This document shows, one piece after another, positions 26,543 through 34,792 of a stretch of DNA of 48,483 bases. The notes beneath the pieces are model-generated. The model saw only the letters and a program-made list of their open reading frames with translations. It did no database searches and had not been told where the DNA came from. The translations under genes were made by a program, and so were the position numbers. Source of the stretch: Andreprevotia lacus DSM 23236. Lineage in GTDB: Bacteria > Pseudomonadota > Gammaproteobacteria > Burkholderiales > Chitinibacteraceae. The stretch spans positions 1 to 48,483 of the forward strand of contig NZ_FWXD01000025.1 of NCBI RefSeq assembly GCF_900176275.1, in the 5' to 3' direction. Positions within the stretch are counted from its first letter, which is position 1. Each line of letters opens with the position of its first letter.

Positions 26543-27400
26543 ATGAGCAATCCCTACCTCGCCCTCGTCCAGTCCCATGACGCGCTGCTGCAAAAGCAGG
26601 ATGCCCCGCTGTTTTCCTCGCTGGCCGGCCTGACTGCCAGCGCAGCCACTGGCAGCACCGAAGCGCCCGTCGTGATGATCTTCGCGCCGCACCCGGACGA
26701 CGAATGCATCATCGGCGCCCTGCCGCTGCGCCTGGGCCGCGAGGCTGGCTTCAAGGTCATCAACGTGGCGGTGACGCAGGGTTCCAACCTCAAGCGCCAG
26801 CCGGAACGCTGGGCCGAGCTGAAGAACGCCTGCGATTACCTCGGCTGGGACCTGCTGGAAACCATTCCGGGTGGCCTGATGGGCGTGGGCACCAAGACCC
26901 GTGACAGCGACCCGGTGGCCTGGGCCGAAAAGGTCAGCGTGGTGGCCAAGCTGATCGCCGAGCACAAGCCGGCCGTCTGTGTATTCCCGCATGACAACGA
27001 CTACCACTCGGCCCACATCGGCACCCACTATCTGGTGGTCGATGCGCTGAAAGAAGCCGGCCACGACTGTGTGGTGGCACTGACCGAATTCTGGCGCCAG
27101 ATGGATGGCCCGAACGCACTCATCGCCACCAACAACACCGACACCGCCGACCTGATCGCCGCGCTGGCCTGCCACGTGGAAGAAGTGCGCCGCAACCCCT
27201 ACCACCTGCGCCTGCCGGGCTGGATGGCCGACAACGTGCGCCGTGGCGCCGAAGTCTGCGGCGGCCAGGGCGCCGCTGCGCCGACCTTCAGCTTTGGCAC
27301 CATCTACAAGGTAACGAAGTTTGACGGTGAAAAGCTGCAGGACAGCACGCAGAAGTACACCATCAGCGACAGCGACGACATCAAGGCTGTGCTGGCCTGA
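26543..27400 (+). CDS. PIG-L (LmbE-like) family deacetylase
   Basis: 285 residues. The zinc motif HPDDE lies at ~52-56 (IFAPHPDDECIIGAL), and the second ligand motif is in FPHDNDYHSAHIGTHYLV (~150-167), the H-x2-H type. The family removes N-acetyl groups from GlcNAc-containing small molecules such as bacillithiol or mycothiol precursors, or from chitin sugars. In this chitin-linked organism type a role on chitooligosaccharides is conceivable but unproven. GGAG is 6 nt before ATG 26543. A strong terminator follows. Confidence 0.9.
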   Translation: MSNPYLALVQSHDALLQKQDAPLFSSLAGLTASAATGSTEAPVVMIFAPHPDDECIIGALPLRLGREAGFKVINVAVTQGSNLKRQPERWAELKNACDYLGWDLLETIPGGLMGVGTKTRDSDPVAWAEKVSVVAKLIAEHKPAVCVFPHDNDYHSAHIGTHYLVVDALKEAGHDCVVALTEFWRQMDGPNALIATNNTDTADLIAALACHVEEVRRNPYHLRLPGWMADNVRRGAEVCGGQGAAAPTFSFGTIYKVTKFDGEKLQDSTQKYTISDSDDIKAVLA

Positions 27401-27417
27401 TCGGGTCACAGCCAGTC

Positions 27418-27446
27418 AAAAAGGCAGCCTGCGGGCTGCCTTTTTT
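27418..27446 (+). terminator. Rho-independent terminator after PIG-L deacetylase
   Basis: GGCAGCC (27423-27429) pairs with GGCTGCC (27434-27440) around TGCG, extended by an A-run on the left and six T residues on the right. A-rich flanking also allows use by the convergent minus-strand gene. Confidence 0.92.
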
Positions 27447-27470
27447 CATCCCTGCAATCAGCCAGCCTGG

Positions 27471-27782
27471 CTACTCAGTGTGTTCGACCTGAGGCGGTGC
27501 CTTGGCAAAGCCCTCCCTCACCCAGAAAATGGCATAGAGCAGCGCGAACGGCGCCAGCGCAAACGCGACTGGCAGTGTCCAGAGCAGGACCAGACGCAGC
27601 CCGTTGACCCACGCCGGGTGCGGCTGGCAAGCCCATGCAACCGGGCCATCTCCCCCCGCGTCACATGACGGTGGTGGCTCCTCACCGGCACGGAACTGGA
27701 AGTGGATCGGGCCGAAGCAGACAAGCAACAGCACGGCGCCTATCGCGCCAAGCACGACACCCAGCCTGAGCCAACCCGTCAT
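27471..27782 (-). CDS. Small membrane protein, two TM helices
   Basis: 103 residues. Helix 1 is at ~8-25 (LGVVLGAIGAVLLLVCFG) and helix 2 at ~65-90 (LVLLWTLPVAFALAPFALLYAIFW). Between them lies a probable periplasmic loop with two Cys (PPSCDAG and WACQPH) that could pair. GAGG at 6-7 nt before ATG 27782 decides the start; the frame itself extends further upstream. No family recognised. It lies downstream of the DUF4440 gene on the same strand with a 112-nt gap. Confidence 0.6.
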   Translation of the reverse strand: MTGWLRLGVVLGAIGAVLLLVCFGPIHFQFRAGEEPPPSCDAGGDGPVAWACQPHPAWVNGLRLVLLWTLPVAFALAPFALLYAIFWVREGFAKAPPQVEHTE

Positions 27783-27894
27783 CGCCCCACCTCGCACCTG
27801 TTGCGCGCAGCCAATCTGGCCCCCACCAGGCCATTGCCCACCTGCAACTACACTGTACGACATTCGGATTGACCGTGATGTCCTGCAAACTCGG

Positions 27895-28320
27895 TCAGGG
27901 CTCTACCCCAAGCTGCGATTCGTTGACCAGTGCCACGTCAAACGGTGCCATCGGCGTGCCTTGATGGAAAATCATCTGCCAGCCTTCGCCGGTCTGCAGC
28001 CACACGGAGCTGCGGAGCGCATGGCCTGACAGGCTCCCTTCTGCGCCGATATGCGCTGATTTGTAGAGCAACAGGCAAAGCTGCCCGTTTTGCACCTGCA
28101 GTTGATAATCCTGCGACCAGACCCGGATCGGCGCGGCGGGCTCCTCTCGAACGAGGTAGTCCATGATCCGGGCCTTGTCATACGCCTGGCCGGAACTGCC
28201 GAACTCCACGAAGTCATCGTGCAGCAGCTTGCCAGCAAAGTGGGCATCACCCCGGCGCTCCGGTTGGTGCAGCGCGACTTCGAGTGCTTTCAGCACATCT
28301 TTAAGTTCATGCGTTGTCAT
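27895..28320 (-). CDS. DUF4440 / NTF2-like protein
   Basis: 141 residues of the SnoaL/NTF2-like alpha+beta barrel type. The N-terminal helix (LKDVLKALEVALHQPE), then LLHDDFVEFGSSGQ, the central strands (LCLLLYKSAHI) and the closing strand pattern WLQTGEGWQMIFHQGTP are typical of DUF4440. The fold forms a small hydrophobic pocket; members range from isomerases to ligand-binding proteins, so no function is assigned. AGGAAAG lies just upstream of ATG 28320. Confidence 0.8.
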   Translation of the reverse strand: MTTHELKDVLKALEVALHQPERRGDAHFAGKLLHDDFVEFGSSGQAYDKARIMDYLVREEPAAPIRVWSQDYQLQVQNGQLCLLLYKSAHIGAEGSLSGHALRSSVWLQTGEGWQMIFHQGTPMAPFDVALVNESQLGVEP

Positions 28321-28429
28321 GGCGTTCTTTCCTGTTCGGCTCCTGCCAGCGTGGTGTGCGACTGAACGGCTGCGGTGCTTCGATTAAGTGTTGCCGGTGG
28401 CACACCACCCTGATCCCTTCTGAAGCGTC

Positions 28430-28639
28430 GAGCAGCACAGCCAGACCCGGATTCAAGGGGAAGGGTGTTTGAGCCCGCAGGGCGAGTTCCTTCCCCGCCG
28501 GGGCTGGCGCGCAGCGCAGAGTACCCCGCAGGGGCGCTTTAGCAGGGTCGCCTTCTTTTGCTTCCTTTTCTTGGCGAAGCAAGAAAAGGGAGGCGGCTTG
28601 CGGGACGCACTCCCGCCCTAAAACGCCGCGCCGCAGGCG
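28430..28639. repeat. Intergenic GC-rich hairpin repeat (dispersed-element-like)
   Basis: The ~320-nt gap between two minus-strand genes holds no plausible gene. It contains several nested hairpins: CCCCGCCGGGG, CCCCGCAGGGG, and a 13-bp stem at 28561-28573 / 28580-28592 (CCTTTTCTTG...CAAGAAAAGG). From memory, the TTGCTTCCTTTTCTTGGCG segment resembles an intergenic element scattered in many beta- and gammaproteobacteria. That recollection cannot be verified here. Confidence 0.5.
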
Positions 28640-30082
28640 CTAAACCCCGTCTTCGTCAGCCAAGCCTGCAAGGCCCCGCCCCAGCACCATCACCTTCCGC
28701 CCCCGCTTCACCTCGGCCACCAGCAACTTGTACACATCCAGATTAAACTCGGGCGCAGACTCGGCCAGCAGTGATGGCAACTCGCTGTCATCGTGCACCG
28801 TCCCCAGATACATCCAGCGGTCCAGCACGTGCAGTTGCGGTGCCCATTCCGGGCCTTCGGCAATGCCTATGGGGCCAGAGTATGGCCAGGCAGCGAAGCG
28901 GTGCTTGGCCAGCGCCATCAACAGGCGTGCATTGTGCGTGGCCAGCGGTTCGCGGCCGCAGCAGGCGCCACGACATTTGCCCTGGCTGACGGCATTGCAG
29001 GCGCCCGCGCCGGCCTTGGGGCGGGCGTCCAGCCCCAGCACTTGCCGGCACAGGCCGTAGCCCTCGGCCAGCTTGTTCAGCAAGCGGGTGACTTCGCGCT
29101 TGGCGCGGAAAGGGCCGAACAGCAGCGCGCCGCCGGCGGACAGATCGACATCCTCGGCTGGGCTGACCTGCGACACGAGGCTGCCATCGCGCTCGATCAG
29201 ACGCAGAAAGCACGGCGCATGCTCGGCACGCGTTTGCGGATTCAGGCGCGGCCGCAGTTGCTGCAGCCAGCGCGCTTCCAGCAATAACGCCCCCAGCTCG
29301 CCCGGGCATTCCTGCGCATCGACACGTGCCACGTCCTGCCGCAGCGCCTCGCCATAGCCCTGCCCCTTGCGTGCGCCGCTGAGCTGCGCCAGCACGCCCT
29401 TGTACAGATTGTTGTGGCGATCGACATACAACGCGGCGCCGGCCGCGTCGTAATACGCCACCACGCCCGGCCCTTCGGGCAATTCGTCGATGCGGGCCGG
29501 ATCGATAGCGGCGGGCAGCGGCGGCTGGCGAGTCAACTCGTCGATGGCGGCATGGACGTGCGTGTGGCCATGCTCGCGCAAGGCCACGTCGAGAAATTGT
29601 TGTAGCAGCTCGGCATCCGTCAGCGCACGGTGGCGGCCGCCGGAGAGTTGCAGGCCGTGGCGCGCAATCAAGGCATCCAGGCTGTGCTTGTATTGATCGG
29701 GGTAAAGCGCGCGCGACAGCTTGACGGTGCACAGCACCGATGCACGAAAAGCAAGCCCCAGCCGTTTGAATTCAGCACGCAAGAAGCCGTAGTCGAAGCG
29801 TGCGTTGTGTGCGACAAATACCCGCCCCTGCAACAGCGGCAGCACTTCATCCACCAGCGCGGCAAACGCCGGCGCATCGGCCACCATGGCGTCATCGATG
29901 CCGGTGAGCTGCTGGATGAAGGCCGGAATGGCGCGCTGCGGATTGACCAGGCTGGACCAGGTGCGCACGCCTGCCTCGTCGATCTGCACGATGCCGATTT
30001 CGGTAATGCGGTCACGCTCGGGATTGGCGCCGGTGGTTTCCAGATCCACCAGCACCAGCGGCGCGCTGTAATAGGCATTCAT
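28640..30082 (-). CDS. DnaQ-type exonuclease fused to UvrC-like GIY-YIG domain
   Basis: 480 residues. The N-terminal DEDDh exonuclease (~1-175) is complete: LVDLETTG (D13, E15), HNARFDYGF (~93) and HRALTDAEL with His and Asp near 158-163. A GIY-YIG-like region follows near 205-285 (GVVAYYDAAGAALYVDRHNNLYKGV). It departs from the UvrC pattern: the usual VGKS is VDRH and the catalytic Arg position appears to be Gly. A UvrC-like Cys cluster (ACNAVSQGKCRGACCG) is near 370. Such fusions are known as a DNA-repair-associated group, but the second nuclease may be inactive here. A 10-nt gap separates it from the methyltransferase gene upstream. Confidence 0.85.
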   Translation of the reverse strand: MNAYYSAPLVLVDLETTGANPERDRITEIGIVQIDEAGVRTWSSLVNPQRAIPAFIQQLTGIDDAMVADAPAFAALVDEVLPLLQGRVFVAHNARFDYGFLRAEFKRLGLAFRASVLCTVKLSRALYPDQYKHSLDALIARHGLQLSGGRHRALTDAELLQQFLDVALREHGHTHVHAAIDELTRQPPLPAAIDPARIDELPEGPGVVAYYDAAGAALYVDRHNNLYKGVLAQLSGARKGQGYGEALRQDVARVDAQECPGELGALLLEARWLQQLRPRLNPQTRAEHAPCFLRLIERDGSLVSQVSPAEDVDLSAGGALLFGPFRAKREVTRLLNKLAEGYGLCRQVLGLDARPKAGAGACNAVSQGKCRGACCGREPLATHNARLLMALAKHRFAAWPYSGPIGIAEGPEWAPQLHVLDRWMYLGTVHDDSELPSLLAESAPEFNLDVYKLLVAEVKRGRKVMVLGRGLAGLADEDGV

Positions 30083-30092
30083 GCCGCGCCGC

Positions 30093-31031
30093 TCAGTCCT
30101 TCACGAAGCGATAGCACTGGTGGATGCGCTTGTTGCGGAAATCTTCCGGCACCGATTGGGCAGAAATGTCGGCACACAAGGGTTCCAGCATTTCATCCAG
30201 CTTGAAACGGCGATAGTTGGTGGAGAAATACAGCACGCCGCCCGGATTGAGCAGCTCCAGCGCCGATTCGACCAGAAAGCGGTGATCGCGCTGCACGTCG
30301 AGGATGCCGGCCATTTTCTTGGAGTTGGAAAACGATGGCGGATCGAGCACGATCAGGTCGAATTTTTCCAGCTGATGGCCGGTCTGCGCAAAGAACTGGA
30401 ACACGTCGGCGCGGATGCGCTCGTGCTGCGGCGTATCAAGGCCGTTGATTTCCAGATTGCGCCGCGCCCATTCCAGATAGGTATTGGACATGTCGACCGA
30501 CACGCTGGAGCGCGCCCCGCCAGCAGCGGCATGCACGGTAAACGCCCCCGTATAGCAGAACAGGTTCAGGAAGCGCTTGCCAGCTGCCTCGGCCCGCACG
30601 GTACGCCGCGTGTTGCGGTGATCGAGAAACAGTCCGGTGTCGAGATAGGCATCGAGGTTGACGATGAACTTGATGCCGTCTTCCTCAACGATGAACTCTT
30701 CGCCATCGTGGCCGGTTTTCTCGTACTGCGCATCGCCACGCTGGCGATTGCGGATTTTCAGCGCCACCAGGTCTTCGGGGATGCCCAACACCTCGCCGGT
30801 GGCATACCAGATGTCGGCCAGCCAGGCTTCGTGGTCTTCCTCGGTCTCGACCCAGCCGGTGCGCACTTCCTGCAGATGGATGCGGCCGTTGTACCAATCG
30901 ACGATGACCGGGAACTCGGGCACGTCGCGGTCGTACAGGCGATAGGCCTGGGTATTCTGGCGGCGCGCCCACTTGGCCCAGTGCTTGGCGTTCTTGGCGA
31001 GGCGGTTTTTATAGTCTTGCAAGTTGGCCAT
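30093..31031 (-). CDS. Class I SAM-dependent rRNA methyltransferase (RlmK/RlmI-like)
   Basis: 312 residues. After an N-terminal region (DYKNRLAKNAKHWAKWARRQ) and a beta-domain with FIVNLDAYLDTGLFLDHRNTRR comes the methyltransferase core. Motif I is FLNLFCYTGAFTVHAAAGGA (~164-183), the acidic loop is VDMSNTYLEWARRN, and motif IV is VLDPPSFSNSKK. The DPPSF motif points to base methylation; the architecture is like the RlmK part of RlmKL, which makes m7G2069 in 23S rRNA. Exact target is inference. ATG 31031 begins MANLQDYKN; no strong ribosome-binding site is seen. Confidence 0.88.
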   Translation of the reverse strand: MANLQDYKNRLAKNAKHWAKWARRQNTQAYRLYDRDVPEFPVIVDWYNGRIHLQEVRTGWVETEEDHEAWLADIWYATGEVLGIPEDLVALKIRNRQRGDAQYEKTGHDGEEFIVEEDGIKFIVNLDAYLDTGLFLDHRNTRRTVRAEAAGKRFLNLFCYTGAFTVHAAAGGARSSVSVDMSNTYLEWARRNLEINGLDTPQHERIRADVFQFFAQTGHQLEKFDLIVLDPPSFSNSKKMAGILDVQRDHRFLVESALELLNPGGVLYFSTNYRRFKLDEMLEPLCADISAQSVPEDFRNKRIHQCYRFVKD

Positions 31032-31085
31032 GGCGGCAGGTCTTTGAATCAAACCGCTATTTTACAGCGGCAGCCGCCAGAGCCG

Positions 31086-31589
31086 CTAAATTTCGGTGCC
31101 GGAGGCGCGCCAGCCCAGCAGGCGACGGAACACCGGCTCGGGCACGTATTTGCCAACCACCATTTCCCAGCCATCCGGCCCCACCAGCCCCTTGACCATG
31201 GTCGAGCTGATTTCGGCGATTTCACGCGGCGGCATCAGGAACACGGTATCGACGTGCGGCGCCAGATCGGCGTTCACGTAGCGCATCTTGCGCTCGAATT
31301 CGTAGTCGGCCGCTTCACGGATGCCGCGCAGGATGAAATCGGCGTTCTGCTCGCGCGCGTAATCCACCAGAAAACGGTTCTGGAAGCTCTCGACACGCAG
31401 ATTGCGCAAATGCGCCGTGGTTTCACGCAGCATGGCCAGCCGTTCGTCCACGCTGAAGGTGTATTTCTTGTCGGGATTCTCGCCGATGGCGACAATCATC
31501 TCATCGAACAGCCGCACGCCATGTTCGAGCATCCACAGATGCCCGTTGGTCACCGGGTCGAAACTGCCTGCATAAACACCACGCCGCAT
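31086..31589 (-). CDS. coaD: Phosphopantetheine adenylyltransferase (Neisseria-type)
   Basis: Transfers AMP to 4'-phosphopantetheine to give dephospho-CoA, the penultimate step of CoA synthesis. The nucleotidyltransferase T/HxGH motif is [10 protein letters not shown] at residues 8-17. The C-terminal motif is [16 protein letters not shown] (~128-143), which differs from the common ISSSLVKEVA. As I recall, Neisseria CoaD has the same variant ([25 protein letters not shown]), which supports placement in Neisseriales. 167 residues is normal. Transcription probably starts from the extended -10 at 31622-31630. Confidence 0.92.
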   Translation of the reverse strand: MRRGVYAGSFDPVTNGHLWMLEHGVRLFDEMIVAIGENPDKKYTFSVDERLAMLRETTAHLRNLRVESFQNRFLVDYAREQNADFILRGIREAADYEFERKMRYVNADLAPHVDTVFLMPPREIAEISSTMVKGLVGPDGWEMVVGKYVPEPVFRRLLGWRASGTEI

Positions 31590-31621
31590 TGTGCCTGCTC
31601 GAAGCGATAGAATTGGCTGTC

Positions 31622-31630
31622 ACTATACCA
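31622..31630 (-). promoter_or_regulatory. Candidate extended -10 promoter of coaD
   Basis: On the minus strand TGGTATAGT reads as TGn plus a -10 that differs from TATAAT at one base. It would start transcription about 25 nt before the coaD ATG. No convincing -35 is present, as expected for extended -10 promoters. Confidence 0.4.
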
Positions 31631-31732
31631 TTGCAAGCTGCCGGAATTGTGCAGCGCACATGGCCGGATTTGTATGTGAGCACCCGCTCATTTAAGATGC
31701 CCGGACAACACTAGACGGGGAGGAGACCCATC

Positions 31733-32866
31733 GTGCTGCGCCTATCCTTGTTAAGTCCCCTGCTGGCCTGCCTGAGCCTTGTCGTTGCCACGGCACAGGC
31801 CGATATCGTGATCGGCCAATCCGTGCCGACCACCGGCGTAGCGGCAGGCACCGGCAAGGCGCTGGCGCTGGGCGCCTCGCTGTATTTCGGCCGCATCAAT
31901 GCCGGCGGCGGTCTCTTCGGCGAGCCGATCGACCACCAGGTGCTGGACGACGGCTACGACCCCAAGCGTACCGTGGCCAACACGCAAGAGCTGGTCGAGA
32001 AAAAAGGCGCACTGGCGCTGGTGTCCTACTACGGCACGGCCACTACGCTGGAGCTGATCAAATCCAAGGTGCTGGATAACGCTGGCGTGCCGCTGGTCGG
32101 CGTGCATAGCGGCGCAGAAGCCGTGCGCAACCCGGGTGACCCGTTCATTTTCCAGACCCGTGCCAGCTACAAGCAGGAAATCGACCGGCTGGTGCAACTG
32201 CTGGCCGGCAATCTGGGCGTAACCCGCATTGCCGTGGTGGCACAGCAGGATGCCTATGGTCAGTCGGGTGTCGATGCGCTCAAGGCAGCGCTGCAAAAAC
32301 GCAACCTGACACTGACCGGTGAATACTGGTATGACCGTGCCACCGGTGACACCACCAAGGCTGCGCAGGAAGCCGCCAAACTGAACCCGGAGGCCGTGGT
32401 GCTGGTGGCCATTTCCAAGCCGGCGGGCACCTTCATCAAAAAATTCAAGGAGCTGGGCGGCACCTCGCAGCTGTATGGCCTGTCGCCGATCCAGTTCGAG
32501 GAAGTGATTGCCAATATCGGCAAGAAATACGCGCACGGCCTGGGTATCTCGCAGGTCTATCCCTACCCTGGCAACGCACAGATGAAGTTCATCCGCGAAT
32601 TCCAGCAGGACACCGATGCGGTGCTGCGCTCGGGTGACTACCCCAGCTATGCGGTATTCGAGGGCTATCTGTCGGCCAAACTGGTGGTGGATGCAATCAA
32701 GCGTGCTGGTAAAGCGCCGACCCGTGCGGGCGTCTACAACGCGCTGACGCAGATGCACCGCTATGACCTCGGTGGCTTCGTGATCAACTTCGACGAAAAG
32801 AACCGCCTGGGCAGCAAGTTCATCGACCTGACGATGATTTCCCCCACAGGGACACTAACACGCTGA
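31733..32866 (+). CDS. ABC transporter substrate-binding protein, branched-chain amino acid (Peripla_BP_6) type
   Basis: 377 residues with a signal peptide (1-23, ends ATAQA-D). The type I periplasmic-binding fold is recognised by DIVIGQSVPTTG at the mature start, GGLFGEPIDHQVLDDGYDPKRTVANTQELVEKKGA and IAVVAQQDAYGQSG. These match LivJ-like proteins and a class seen with sensor kinases. The start is GTG 31733, supported by GGGGAGGAG ending 7 nt upstream. No ABC permease or ATPase genes are nearby, so it may feed a remote transporter or a receptor. Ligand unknown. A terminator follows directly. Confidence 0.9.
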   Translation: MLRLSLLSPLLACLSLVVATAQADIVIGQSVPTTGVAAGTGKALALGASLYFGRINAGGGLFGEPIDHQVLDDGYDPKRTVANTQELVEKKGALALVSYYGTATTLELIKSKVLDNAGVPLVGVHSGAEAVRNPGDPFIFQTRASYKQEIDRLVQLLAGNLGVTRIAVVAQQDAYGQSGVDALKAALQKRNLTLTGEYWYDRATGDTTKAAQEAAKLNPEAVVLVAISKPAGTFIKKFKELGGTSQLYGLSPIQFEEVIANIGKKYAHGLGISQVYPYPGNAQMKFIREFQQDTDAVLRSGDYPSYAVFEGYLSAKLVVDAIKRAGKAPTRAGVYNALTQMHRYDLGGFVINFDEKNRLGSKFIDLTMISPTGTLTR

Positions 32867-32880
32867 TCTCGTCCCTGCAG

Positions 32881-32909
32881 AAAAGCCAGCGCCTTGAGCT
32901 GGCTTTTTT
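32881..32909 (+). terminator. Rho-independent terminator after solute-binding protein gene
   Basis: AAAAGCCAGC (32881-32890) pairs with GCTGGCTTTT (32898-32907) around a 7-nt loop, with six T residues in total. Confidence 0.92.
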
Positions 32910-33001
32910 GTTGCATATGCCACCGACCCGCTGACAATACATTGACCATTCAAACCCACCCTGCCTAAGATATTCGCACCTATTTATCGGGATACGGAAA
33001 G

Positions 33002-33349
33002 ATGAGCGACAACCAAACGCCAGCCCCAAAATCTGCCAACGACGTCAACAACACCATTGTGTTGATCTGGGTGCTCACTATTTTCTTCGGCTTCATTCCT
33101 TCACTGATCTTCTATCTGACCCAGAAAGACGATGCGCGCGTACAGGATCAAGCCAAGGAAGCCCTCAACTGGTCGATTACGGCTACCATCGGCTATTTCG
33201 CAGGCGCCATCACCAGCTTCATCCTGATCGGTTTGCTGATCCTGCCGGTGATCGGCCTGGCCCACCTGATTTTCTGCATCCTGGGCGCCGTCAACGGCCC
33301 CAAGACAGAAAATTTCCGCGTACCGTTCGCGCTGCGTCTGATCAAATAA
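33002..33349 (+). CDS. DUF4870 membrane protein
   Basis: 115 residues. After a polar N terminus there are TM segments near 18-40 (IVLIWVLTIFFGFIPSLIFYL) and 60-95 (ATIGYFAGAITSFILIGLLILPVIGLAHLIFCILGAV). The DUF4870 feature ARVQDQAKEALNWSIT lies in the loop between them. Function of the family is unknown. It is followed 22 nt later by a TM2-domain gene, and a terminator closes the pair, so the two form a small operon. Confidence 0.85.
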   Translation: MSDNQTPAPKSANDVNNTIVLIWVLTIFFGFIPSLIFYLTQKDDARVQDQAKEALNWSITATIGYFAGAITSFILIGLLILPVIGLAHLIFCILGAVNGPKTENFRVPFALRLIK

Positions 33350-33370
33350 CAAGAGCTGGAAACCAATCAA

Positions 33371-33583
33371 ATGACCGAAAAACGCATTCTCCCCGCCTTT
33401 TTGCTGTGCTTCTTTCTGGGCACCTTTGGCGCACACCGTTTCTACGTTGGCAAGATCGGCACTGCACTGCTGCAGATCGTAACCCTGGGTGGCCTTGGCA
33501 TCTGGGTGCTGATTGACTTCATCATGATCGTGATCGGCAGCTTTACCGACAAGCAGGGCAACAAGATCACACAGTGGACCTGA
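33371..33583 (+). CDS. TM2-domain membrane protein
   Basis: 70 residues, the TM2 domain alone: helix 1 LPAFLLCFFLGTFGAHRFYVGK with the family's GxHRFYVG motif, a short turn, and helix 2 LGGLGIWVLIDFIMIVIGSF with the WxLIDF motif. Role is unknown in bacteria. The Arg-Phe-Tyr-Val motif and Asp in helix 2 are intact. It is second in a two-gene operon with DUF4870. Confidence 0.9.
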   Translation: MTEKRILPAFLLCFFLGTFGAHRFYVGKIGTALLQIVTLGGLGIWVLIDFIMIVIGSFTDKQGNKITQWT

Positions 33584-33597
33584 TCGGCGCGTGAGAC

Positions 33598-33631
33598 AGC
33601 AAAAAGGCGACCTCAGGGTCGCCTTTTTGCT
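33598..33631. terminator. Bidirectional terminator between TM2 gene and dnaJ
   Basis: AGCAAAAAGGCGACC (33598-33612) pairs perfectly with GGTCGCCTTTTTGCT (33617-33631) around TCAG. Each strand has a run of five T residues, so it serves both the TM2 gene and the converging dnaJ. Confidence 0.92.
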
Positions 33632-33649
33632 TGCCTGCCGCAACAAGCC

Positions 33650-34777
33650 CTAAGAAGAAAAGAAATCTTTCACCTTGTCCATGAAGGACTTGGCGCGCGG
33701 GTTGTGCTTGCCCGGTTCGCCCTGGCTGATCTCCTCGAACTCCTTGAGCAGTTCTTTCTGGCGGCTGGTCAGGCTGACCGGCGTTTCCAGCACCACGTGG
33801 CACATCAGATCACCGGTAATCGCGCTGCGCACACCCTTGATGCCCTTGCCGCGCAGGCGGAACACCTGGCCGGTTTGTGTGCCGGCCGGGATGGAGATGC
33901 GCGCCTTGTTGTCCAGCGTCGGAATCTCGATCTCGCCACCCAGCGCTGCCACGGTGATGCTGATCGGCATTTCGCAATGCAGATCGTTGCCCTCACGCTG
34001 GAATACGCTGTGCGCCTTCAGGTGCACCACCACATACAGATCACCCGGCGGGCCGCCGTTCACGCCCGGCTCACCCTCGCCCGACAGGCGGATACGATCA
34101 CCCTCGTCCACGCCGGCCGGAATCTTCACTGCCAGCGTCTTGTGGGTCTGGATGCGGCCGGTGCCGCTGCACGGGCGGCACGGGTCGGGAATGTACTTGC
34201 CGGAGCCGTGGCAGGTCGGGCAGGTTTGCTGGATGCTGAAGAAGCCTTGCGATACACGCACCTGGCCATGACCGCCACAGGTGTGGCAGGTCTTGGCCTC
34301 GGTACCTGGCTTGGCGCCGCTGCCGTGGCAGGTGCCACATTCTTCGTGCGACGGAATCTTGATCTGCTTTTCAATGCCGCGCGCGGCCTCTTCCAGCGTG
34401 ATCTCCATGTTGTAGCGCAGGTCGGCACCGCGATAGACGTTGGAACGCCCGCCACGCTGGCCGCCACCGAAAATGTCGCCAAAGATGTCCGAGAACGCAT
34501 CGGAGAAGCCGCCACCGCCAAAGCCGCCACCACCGCCCATCCCCGCCTGCGGATCGACACCGGCATGGCCGTATTGATCGTATGCAGCGCGTTTCTGCGC
34601 GTCGGAGAGGATCTCGTAGGCCTCCTTGATCTCCTTGAACTTGGCTTCGGCATCCTTGCTGTCCGGATTGCGGTCCGGGTGGTACTTCATTGCCAGCTTG
34701 CGATACGCTTTTTTGATGTCGTCTTCGCTGGCATCGGCGTTCACGCCCAGCAATTCGTAAAAGTCTTTTTTTGCCAT
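33650..34777 (-). CDS. dnaJ: Chaperone protein DnaJ (Hsp40)
   Basis: Co-chaperone that delivers clients to DnaK and stimulates its ATPase. All type I parts are present in the 375 residues: J domain 1-70 with HPD (KYHPDRNPD), a Gly/Phe linker (~75-110, [20 protein letters not shown]), four CxxCxGxG zinc repeats at ~143-208 ([32 protein letters not shown]) and the client-binding C-terminal domains. AGGTAAAG lies just before ATG 34777. It sits downstream of dnaK with a terminator-like hairpin between them, so it is likely made at a lower level than DnaK. Confidence 0.98.
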   Translation of the reverse strand: MAKKDFYELLGVNADASEDDIKKAYRKLAMKYHPDRNPDSKDAEAKFKEIKEAYEILSDAQKRAAYDQYGHAGVDPQAGMGGGGGFGGGGFSDAFSDIFGDIFGGGQRGGRSNVYRGADLRYNMEITLEEAARGIEKQIKIPSHEECGTCHGSGAKPGTEAKTCHTCGGHGQVRVSQGFFSIQQTCPTCHGSGKYIPDPCRPCSGTGRIQTHKTLAVKIPAGVDEGDRIRLSGEGEPGVNGGPPGDLYVVVHLKAHSVFQREGNDLHCEMPISITVAALGGEIEIPTLDNKARISIPAGTQTGQVFRLRGKGIKGVRSAITGDLMCHVVLETPVSLTSRQKELLKEFEEISQGEPGKHNPRAKSFMDKVKDFFSS

Positions 34778-34792
34778 GATCTTTACCTAAGC

